A stretch of 64,000 nucleotides of DNA from Arthrobacter rhizosphaerae. GTDB taxonomy: Bacteria > Actinomycetota > Actinomycetes > Actinomycetales > Micrococcaceae. The notes beneath the pieces are model-generated. The model was not told the origin of the DNA. It did not search any database and saw nothing but the letters and a program-made list of their open reading frames with translations. Shown here one piece after another: positions 58,333 to 64,000 of this stretch. Within the stretch, counting starts at the first letter, position 1; every line of letters begins with the position of its first letter. The stretch spans positions 62,001 through 126,000 of the forward strand of contig NZ_JALLAN010000009.1 in assembly GCF_023062595.1 (NCBI RefSeq), given 5' to 3'. Both the position numbers and the translations under genes were made by a program.

Positions 58333-60384
58333 TCACCGCACCGCGAAGATCCGGGCGGCGGGACCGGCCGGAACCTTAATGACCGGCAGATCTTCATCCG
58401 TGCGGATCTTCCACTGTGGCAGGGTGACGGGATAGACCTGCTCGACGGTCCGCCCACGCAGGCCTGGCAGGGTGATCTCTGCCTCCCCACCGCGCGACCA
58501 AAGCGCCAGCAGCGACTCGGAACCGGCGTCCAATTGCAGCGCGATCACCTCGTCCTCCCATCCCGGGAGGCCGAGCGGCCATACGGGATGTGCCTTGGCG
58601 ATGCGGTGGCGCCAATCGCTGTGGAGCGCAACTGCCTCGCGCACCAGCGCGAACCGCCCGGCGTCGAGCTCGCCCAGGAAACCGGAGAGATAGAGCCGGC
58701 CCATCACGCCCGCCGTCATGGCGAAGGCCGTCTCCTCAACGCTCATCGACGCGGCCGGGTACGCCCAGTTCCCGGCCTGCTCGGGGAGGACGCTCGCGGG
58801 CGCGGCAGCGGCGATCGCCGCGTACCGGCGGAAATCCTGCTGGTCGCTGGTGGACTGCAGGTGCGCGACGGACAGCAGGTTGTAGTCCATGCGCATTCCG
58901 CCCGAGGAGCAGCTCTCAAACAGGACTTCGGGGTGCCGCCCCTGGGTGTCGCTCAGCCAGTCACGGAAGGCCCGGGTGTGTCCCAGGAGCCCGGCCCCGG
59001 GCCCCTCAGCGTCCACGTCGGTGCCGACGCCCGAGTTGACGTTGTAGTCGAGCTTGAAGAACTTGATCCCGAACTCGCCCACGAGCCTGTCCACGGCCTC
59101 GTCCAGGTGCGCGCGCGCCGCAGGGTGCCGGAAGTCGAGCTGGAGATGCCCGGTCTCGCTGACACGCCGTCCGTGCCGCCGGAAGAATGCTTCCTCCGGC
59201 AGCCGCCGGGCCAGCGGGGCATCGACGCCGACGGCCTCGGGTTCGAGCCAGAGACCCGGGCGCATCCCCTTGGCGCGGATCGCGTCGATAACCGAGATCA
59301 GCCCGCCCGTGAACTTTCCGGGGGCCTCTCGCCAGTCGCCCGCGTCCGCCCACCAGTTGCCCGAGCCGAACCATCCGGCATCGATGCAGTAGTACTCCGC
59401 ACCCGCTTTCGCCGCCGCCTCGATGAGCGGCAGCTCCTTCTCCGTGGATGGACCGGCCATGAGCGTGTTCATGAAATCGTTGTAGACCACCGGAAGGCCT
59501 GCATCGACCGGACGCATTTCGCGGATGGCACGGCGGTAATCCGTGAGCGCCGCGAAGGCAGCGTCCCGTCCGCCCTCGGCGACGCAGAACCCGGCGGGCG
59601 CCGTCGTAAACTCACCTCCGGGAGCCAGGCGTTCGGCGAACTGGTGATACAGATCAGTCGGACCGTACACGCCGACGGTGACCGTGCCCTCGGTCTGTGT
59701 CACCTCCCAATGCCAGCCCGCGCTGGTCTCCACCTGCCATGCGAAGGAGGGCCCGTCGGTGATGGCGAGGACTCCGGTGGGCAGGAACTCGCCGCTCGAA
59801 AAGGAACCATGGCTGGTCACCGCGAAGTTCCCGCGCGGTTGCCGGTTGTGGAACGCCGGGCTGATATCCGGCAACAGTTCGGAGAGTGGACGCTGATGCC
59901 AGCGTCCCTCGGCGAGCCATTCGCTTTCACCCCAGAGCACGTCGTACTCCCCCTCCGGGACGGCCACGAGTCCGGAGCTCACAGAGAGGAGCACGAGATC
60001 GGCCTCCGCGCCGTTGCGGACGGTGTGCTTGATCTGGACCCCTGGCCCTGCTGCCCGGAAAACACTGGTCACTTCAACGCCGCTCTCCTGATCACGCTGG
60101 CGAATCCGCAGCTCATCGCCCAGGGCTTTGTGACCGGCGTAGCGGAGACGGAGGCCGGCACCCCACAGCAGGAGGCTCTGGTTGAGGCGGGCGCGCTGCT
60201 CCCCGGCAGTGCTCACGTCTACGATCGGCGAGGTTGCCACCAACGACACGCCATCCGGGCCGGTCGCCCAGTGGATGAGCCGGACAGGGTGGTCATCGGC
60301 GTGGTCGAACCGCAGGTGCAACCCGGGGTGAGCCCACTCGATGACTGCTTCGAGGTGGGGCTGCTGAGGGTGGTTCACTGTCAT
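58333..60384 (-). CDS. GH36 alpha-galactosidase
   Basis: A 683-residue enzyme with the GH36 layout: N-terminal beta-sandwich, (beta/alpha)8 catalytic domain and C-terminal beta domain. The nucleophile is Asp446 in FFKLDYN, and the acid/base candidate is Asp514 in STSDQQD. ESCSSGGMRMD, WLEPEAVG and PVVYNDFMNT are also family signatures. It would hydrolyse alpha-1,6-galactosides or alpha-galactosyl ends in the cytosol. It is the first gene of the GH36-GH43-GH43 operon. The long antisense frame over this region is not a gene. Confidence 0.93.
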   Translation of the reverse strand: MTVNHPQQPHLEAVIEWAHPGLHLRFDHADDHPVRLIHWATGPDGVSLVATSPIVDVSTAGEQRARLNQSLLLWGAGLRLRYAGHKALGDELRIRQRDQESGVEVTSVFRAAGPGVQIKHTVRNGAEADLVLLSVSSGLVAVPEGEYDVLWGESEWLAEGRWHQRPLSELLPDISPAFHNRQPRGNFAVTSHGSFSSGEFLPTGVLAITDGPSFAWQVETSAGWHWEVTQTEGTVTVGVYGPTDLYHQFAERLAPGGEFTTAPAGFCVAEGGRDAAFAALTDYRRAIREMRPVDAGLPVVYNDFMNTLMAGPSTEKELPLIEAAAKAGAEYYCIDAGWFGSGNWWADAGDWREAPGKFTGGLISVIDAIRAKGMRPGLWLEPEAVGVDAPLARRLPEEAFFRRHGRRVSETGHLQLDFRHPAARAHLDEAVDRLVGEFGIKFFKLDYNVNSGVGTDVDAEGPGAGLLGHTRAFRDWLSDTQGRHPEVLFESCSSGGMRMDYNLLSVAHLQSTSDQQDFRRYAAIAAAAPASVLPEQAGNWAYPAASMSVEETAFAMTAGVMGRLYLSGFLGELDAGRFALVREAVALHSDWRHRIAKAHPVWPLGLPGWEDEVIALQLDAGSESLLALWSRGGEAEITLPGLRGRTVEQVYPVTLPQWKIRTDEDLPVIKVPAGPAARIFAVR

Positions 60385-60752
60385 TGGCTTACTCTCATTG
60401 GATAATTTTGTGCGGAAGAGTCAAGGAAACAAGCTAACCGGAGGCCCGGGTGACCACAACAGCTGGACGCCCAAAAGGTCGGATGGATTCAGACCCGCCC
60501 ATAAACCCAATGAACCATTCTCCTGCTGCATCTTGTTTAAAGAGGCAGGTACTCGAACGGATAGATCATATGTATCAGGCCTCGGCGAATGCTTTCCAGT
60601 TACTTTAGCCGTGATGGTGAACGCAGGCAATCGATTTCCTCAGCCTGGTTAGCGGGACAAAAAACGTCTCTGCCGGGTGTTGGCAGTCCAGTAGTTGAAG
60701 GTCCGGACAGAAGATGCCGCCAGCCGCGAACTTTTTGCGGGACACTACGTGT
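60385..60752. other. 368-bp spacer with no recognised gene
   Basis: This stretch is lower in GC than its neighbours. It must contain the alpha-galactosidase promoter on the minus strand, where TCATTGG occurs twice (60381-60387 across the start codon, 60395-60401), an imperfect direct repeat. Short frames of 69-84 codons exist on both strands but show no convincing start or composition. I see no further hairpin or repeat. Confidence 0.4.
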
Positions 60753-61019
60753 ATGGCCGAAAACAAGACCGTCCCGACCGGCGCAAGCGTCGAGGAGTTC
60801 CTATCTTCCGTTGAACATCCCACCCGCCGGGAGGACGGCTTTGCCCTTCTCCGGATCATGTCCGAGGCCACCGGGCAGGCCGCCGTCATGTGGGGTCCCA
60901 GCATTGTGGGCTTCGGGTACCACGTGGATACTGCAGTCCTGGAGCAGCTCGTCCGCACGGGCTACGAGTACGTCGTGACGGAACTTGATGTTTCACAACC
61001 CGGCGGGGGGCGGCGATGA
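60753..61019 (+). CDS. DUF1801-like protein with internal deletion
   Basis: An 88-residue protein. The N terminus (ASVEEFLSSVEHPTRREDGFALLRIM, then GQAAVMWGPSIVGFG) and the C terminus (VDTAVLEQLVRTGYEYV) match the two ends of the DUF1801 fold, which is usually about 140 residues. The middle segment, normally a Y-H-Y...SPRK...Y-I-K-L stretch, is absent and the ends join in frame at GFGYHVDTAV. It is thus probably a shortened, perhaps non-functional copy. Its stop overlaps the ATG of the next gene. Confidence 0.7.
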   Translation: MAENKTVPTGASVEEFLSSVEHPTRREDGFALLRIMSEATGQAAVMWGPSIVGFGYHVDTAVLEQLVRTGYEYVVTELDVSQPGGGRR

Positions 61020-61936
61020 CTGACAATGGACCGGTGTTGGTGGTGGGCGGTACCGGCATGCTGGGCGGCCAGGTGGTCAACGAGCTGCTGGCACGCGGAA
61101 AAGAAGTACGCGCCCTGGTTCGTGTCGGCTCGGATGCGACCCGTCTGAAAGCCGCCGGGGCCACAATTGCCCGTGGCGACATGATGATCCCGGGTTCGCT
61201 GAGGCGGGCGATGGACGGCGTCGACTGCGTGATCACTACCGCGGCAGGATATACCCGGCATCGGAAGGGTGACACACCAGAAACCGACGTCATCGGCAAC
61301 GCCAACCTTGTTGATGCAGCGAGCGCCACCAAGGTGCGTAGATTCGTCCTGACGAGCATCCTTACCTGCGACCAAACCCCCGGCGTTCCGCACTTCTGGC
61401 ACAAGAAGCTGACCGAGGACCGGCTTGAAGCCCTGGGCGTACCATTCGTGGCTGTGCGGCCTGGCGCGTTCTTTGACCAGGTAACCCGTTTCGGTGGTGA
61501 CCCCATCCGCAATGGACGCTTCAGATGGCTTGGCGACCCCCGAATCCCGCTCTCATTTGTGCTCACGGCAGACGTGGCGGGTTACCTGGCAACGGCAGTG
61601 GACGCCCCCGGCGTCGAGGGTCAACGAATCGATATCGGTTGGGACAGGCCGATCAGCATGCAACAGGTGGCCGGGATCGCCGGGCGGCTCGTCGGCAAGC
61701 GGATGAGGGTGCAGGCCATCCCCACCAGACTCGTCCGCACGATGAGCACCCTCCTTGGACCGATAAACCCCATGTTGAAGGATCTGGGTTCGATGATCGC
61801 CTGGTTCCAGAGCGGCCGCTACATTGCAGAGATCACCCGGCAACGGGAAGTCTTCGGCACAGTGCCGACCCCCGAAGATTCCATTGCCCGGCTGATCACA
61901 AGCCTCGGCCACTCAATCGAGCCACAAGCCTTGTAA
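61016..61936 (+). CDS. NmrA-like/atypical SDR NAD(P)-binding protein
   Basis: A 306-residue protein with the Rossmann motif VGGTGMLGGQVV at the N terminus (glycine-rich GGTGMLG). It continues DVIGNANLVDAASATKVRRFVLTSI, typical of atypical NmrA/HSCARG-like or NAD-dependent epimerase-like proteins. The full catalytic YxxxK is not obvious. It could act as a redox sensor or as a reductase. It overlaps the previous stop (ATGA), so it is likely co-translated with the DUF1801-like gene. No signal peptide is evident. Confidence 0.85.
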   Translation: MTDNGPVLVVGGTGMLGGQVVNELLARGKEVRALVRVGSDATRLKAAGATIARGDMMIPGSLRRAMDGVDCVITTAAGYTRHRKGDTPETDVIGNANLVDAASATKVRRFVLTSILTCDQTPGVPHFWHKKLTEDRLEALGVPFVAVRPGAFFDQVTRFGGDPIRNGRFRWLGDPRIPLSFVLTADVAGYLATAVDAPGVEGQRIDIGWDRPISMQQVAGIAGRLVGKRMRVQAIPTRLVRTMSTLLGPINPMLKDLGSMIAWFQSGRYIAEITRQREVFGTVPTPEDSIARLITSLGHSIEPQAL

Positions 61937-61987
61937 CTCAGTGCAACTTCCCCTGACCCCGAACACGGCCCATGGGAAGATTGGCGC

Positions 61988-62563
61988 ATGGACCTGCATA
62001 TCACTGGCGACTCCGCCGCCGACCAACTGCTCAGCAATGACGCCTTCGCACTCCTGGTCGGGATGCTCCTCGACCAACAGGTGACCATGGAATCCGCCTT
62101 TGCCGGACCCGAAAAGATCCGGACGCGCATCGGCTCAATGGCCCCAGCCGCAATCGCCGAATACGACCCAGCGGGCTTTGTTGAAGTTTTTAAGGAGCGC
62201 CCGGCCGTTCACCGCTTCCCGGGCTCTATGGCCGGCCGGGTCCAGGCGCTCGCCGAAACCATACAGCGGGACTGGGATGGGGACGCGGCTGCCATCTGGA
62301 CCCGGGACGACCCGGATGGACGGGAAGTACTCCGCAGGCTGAAGGAATTGCCAGGGTTCGGCGAGCAGAAGGCGAAGATCTTCCTGGCGCTGCTCGGCAA
62401 GCAGCGCGGGCTTCAGGCAGAAGGCTGGCGGGAGGCGGCCGGTGCTTATGGCCAGCAGAACGCATATCTGTCTGTCGCCGACATCGTTGACCAGGAATCG
62501 CTGAAAAAAGTGCGAGCCAGCAAGCAGGCTGCAAAGGCCGCTGCCAAAGCCCCCAAGACGTGA
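61988..62563 (+). CDS. HhH-GPD base excision repair protein
   Basis: A 191-residue protein of the HhH-GPD DNA glycosylase fold. LLVGMLLDQQVTMESAF is the helical N-terminal part, and LKELPGFGEQKAKIFLALLGKQ the helix-hairpin-helix region. The last residues (SKQAAKAAAKAPKT) form a basic tail. Such short actinobacterial members are usually annotated as base excision repair proteins of uncertain specificity. The ATG at 61988 is 51 bp after the preceding stop. Confidence 0.85.
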   Translation: MDLHITGDSAADQLLSNDAFALLVGMLLDQQVTMESAFAGPEKIRTRIGSMAPAAIAEYDPAGFVEVFKERPAVHRFPGSMAGRVQALAETIQRDWDGDAAAIWTRDDPDGREVLRRLKELPGFGEQKAKIFLALLGKQRGLQAEGWREAAGAYGQQNAYLSVADIVDQESLKKVRASKQAAKAAAKAPKT

Positions 62564-62648
62564 CGTGATAACTCCTTGGCTGTAATGAACCGCTGTCCAA
62601 GGAGCTGCTGGTTCGGTGCTTGCACCGCTGCCGGGGCAGAATGAACAC

Positions 62649-63233
62649 GTGACTCTTACGACTTTCGCCCTCCTCCGCCATGGTCAAACAGATTGGAATG
62701 CGCAGCGCCGGCTGCAGGGATCCACCGATATCCCGCTGAACGACGTCGGCCGTGGCCAGGCACGCGACGCCGTCGCCGTCCTTTCCGGCTACGAATGGGA
62801 CGCGATCGTATCCTCACCGCTGAGCCGTGCCGCTGAAACCGCCGATCTGATTGCCGCCGGGCTGGGGCAGCACGTGGCCCGGCGCGTACCCGAGCTCGCC
62901 GAACGGAGCTTCGGACCCGCGGAAGGCCTGTGCGCCGGCCCCGACCTGGACGCATTGCGCATCCCCGGTGGCTACCTCGGCGCAGAAAGCGAGGACGATG
63001 CCGCCGGCCGGGGGCTGGACGCCCTGGAAGCACTGGCCGAGGAATTTCCGGGCGGACGCGTCCTTATCATCGCTCACGGCACGCTCCTCCGTCTAAGCCT
63101 CAGCCGAGCCATCGGCCGCACCCTGCACAGCATCGACAACGCCACCCTGAACCTTGCCCACCATCACCCCGTTGACGGCTGGCAGCTTGAGTATTTCAAC
63201 GGCCAGCAGATAACTGCCGGCGTCGCCAGCTGA
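62649..63233 (+). CDS. Histidine phosphatase family protein
   Basis: A 194-residue branch-1 histidine phosphatase. The catalytic RHG is in LLRHGQTDWNAQRRLQGSTD (His11), the second loop is IVSSPLSRAAETAD, the acid Glu is in ELAERSFGPAEG, and the distal His is in IIAHGTLLRL. It is most like phosphoglycerate mutase/cobC-type phosphatases, with unknown substrate. I chose the GTG at 62649 since it gives the conserved start; an earlier in-frame start at 62616 is less likely. The next gene begins 94 bp downstream. Confidence 0.9.
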   Translation: MTLTTFALLRHGQTDWNAQRRLQGSTDIPLNDVGRGQARDAVAVLSGYEWDAIVSSPLSRAAETADLIAAGLGQHVARRVPELAERSFGPAEGLCAGPDLDALRIPGGYLGAESEDDAAGRGLDALEALAEEFPGGRVLIIAHGTLLRLSLSRAIGRTLHSIDNATLNLAHHHPVDGWQLEYFNGQQITAGVAS

Positions 63234-63327
63234 CGCACGGGGGTTTGCATCGGCATCCCGGAACCCTTGTCGGCTGTGACGTCCGCGCGTAACCTGTGAG
63301 CGAAACCGGTCGGCAGGAGGTCCAATC

Positions 63328-63696
63328 ATGGCATCAACAGAGTCAAACAAAGAGACCGTGGCACGTCTTTTCGACGCCTTTCGGGCCGGTGACACGCAGG
63401 CCTTCGGCGAGGTGATCGTGAACGACTATAAACAACACAATCCCATGGCGGGGGATGGTTTACAGGCTGTTCAGAGTTTTTTCGAGCAGTTCGGTCCAGT
63501 CGACGTTGAAGTCCACCGTGTTATAGCGGAGGGCGACTTCGTCGTCGTCCATGCGCACTACAAAACGTTCAATTCTGCCGGCGTCGACATCTTCCGCTTC
63601 AACCACGACGGCAAAATCATCGAGCACTGGGATGTTCTCCAGGACGTTCCTGCCACGACGGCCAGCGGGAACGACATGTTCTCGCAACTCACCTGA
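63328..63696 (+). CDS. SnoaL-like/ester cyclase protein
   Basis: A 122-residue alpha+beta-barrel protein of the NTF2 fold: NKETVARLFDAFRAGDTQAF, NDYKQHNPMAGDG, VHRVIAEGDFVVVHAHYKTF and GKIIEHWDVLQDVP. It has the predicted-SnoaL/ester cyclase signature, a cytosolic small-molecule-binding enzyme or ligand protein without metal. AGGAGGTCC lies before the ATG. It is close to a RidA gene (17 bp gap), perhaps an operon. Confidence 0.9.
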   Translation: MASTESNKETVARLFDAFRAGDTQAFGEVIVNDYKQHNPMAGDGLQAVQSFFEQFGPVDVEVHRVIAEGDFVVVHAHYKTFNSAGVDIFRFNHDGKIIEHWDVLQDVPATTASGNDMFSQLT

Positions 63697-63713
63697 GTTC
63701 AAGGCCACCGGGC

Positions 63714-64000
63714 ATGGCACGCATTCAACGCATCCGTCCTGAAGGGCTTGTTTCAAGCCCCGCCTTCAGCCATGTGGCCATCGTGCCTCCCGGCGCCACC
63801 ACCACCTACGTTGGGGGACAGAACGCCGTCGATGCCGAGGGTTCGCTCGTCGGTGAAGGCGACGTGGCCGTGCAGTCTGCCCGCGCCCTCGAAAACGCCA
63901 GAATAGCCCTCGCCGCGGCCGGAGCGACTTTCGCTGATGTCGTGCAATGGACGGTGCTCTTTGTGGACGGCGTCGATCTTGCAGCCGCCTACGGTGCGAT
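63714..64000 (+). CDS. RidA-family protein, 5' part
   Basis: The first 95 residues of a gene that leaves the window on the right. It begins MARIQRIRPEGLVSSPAFSH, then TTYVGGQNAVDAEGSLVG and QSARALENARIALAAAGATF, matching the RidA/YjgF/Rid family, which deaminates reactive enamine/imine intermediates. The catalytic Arg would lie beyond the end. It starts 17 bp after the SnoaL-like stop. A separate weak ribosome site is not obvious. Confidence 0.88.
   Translation, partial: MARIQRIRPEGLVSSPAFSHVAIVPPGATTTYVGGQNAVDAEGSLVGEGDVAVQSARALENARIALAAAGATFADVVQWTVLFVDGVDLAAAYGA

Noticed and set aside
57325..60405. A 1026-codon open frame on the plus strand
   Set aside because: It is exactly antisense to the GH36 and GH43-like genes, which carry clear family motifs. 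Its translation is Arg/Pro/Val/His-rich with no recognisable domain, typical of high-GC antisense frames.
60398..60652. Small frames on both strands in the 60.4-60.7 kb spacer
   Set aside because: No good start context, no family resemblance, and conflicting strands. I left the spacer as non-coding.
1..64000. tRNA, rRNA, insertion sequence, phage or integrase features
   Set aside because: No clover-leaf region, transposase motif, terminal inverted repeat or integrase was recognised by eye. A tRNA or IS search tool would settle this.

Overview
The window is high-GC, gene-dense DNA with many GTG starts, Shine-Dalgarno sites and overlapping stop/start codons. It also carries actinobacterial families: LigD polymerase, EF-G2-like GTPase, BsaP-like protein, BTAD/AAA regulator, F420/FMN-type LLM enzymes. 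The overall style fits Arthrobacter, Pseudarthrobacter or a related Micrococcaceae chromosome. This assignment is inference from protein flavour, not a database match. I see no rRNA, tRNA, CRISPR array, insertion sequence or phage module.

Layout. 1-3.4 kb: 5' end of a LigD-type primase-polymerase gene, a small alpha/beta hydrolase and an EF-G2-like GTPase. 3.7-7.6 kb: a very large secreted protein joining RCC1 repeats to a GH43-type galactanase-like module. 7.6-12.6 kb: HrpB helicase, small conserved genes and a TM2 protein, with one intergenic repeat family at two convergent gene junctions. 12.9-18.6 kb: a six-gene, translationally coupled biotin operon, bioB-bsaP-bioA-bioF-bioD-P450. 18.6-24.8 kb: a divergent LysR/MFS pair, a sulfite oxidase-like enzyme, a Nudix protein and a molybdopterin-oxidoreductase/flavin reductase/DUF6510 trio. 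24.9-35.2 kb: a secreted gamma-glutamyltransferase, then a polysaccharide locus (alginate-lyase-like enzyme, solute-binding lipoprotein, two permeases, LacI regulator) with two matching operators.

35.3-41 kb holds housekeeping and accessory enzymes (ChaB protein, an atypical SDR, TIM-barrel isomerase, MOSC protein, 5'-3' exonuclease, LLM oxidoreductase, RibD-like reductase). 41.1-45.8 kb: a 1226-residue BTAD/AAA regulator divergent from two small ABM/SRPBCC-like genes, with 11-bp-spaced direct repeats between them. 45.9-53.3 kb: a five-gene SWIM, DUF5691, MoxR AAA+, DUF5682, VWA cluster. 53.3-56.2 kb: GNAT, then an LLM monooxygenase/MarR/FMN reductase operon. 56.3-60.4 kb: two GH43-like enzymes and a GH36 alpha-galactosidase. 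60.7-64 kb: an internally deleted DUF1801 gene, an NmrA-like protein, an HhH-GPD protein, a histidine phosphatase, a SnoaL-like protein and the start of a RidA gene.

Most interesting are: the biotin operon with a cytochrome P450 that lacks the K-helix ExxR motif and might supply pimelate; the MoxR/VWA/SWIM chaperone-like cluster; the predicted regulator-operator pairs for LacI and the BTAD protein; and the intergenic repeat family.
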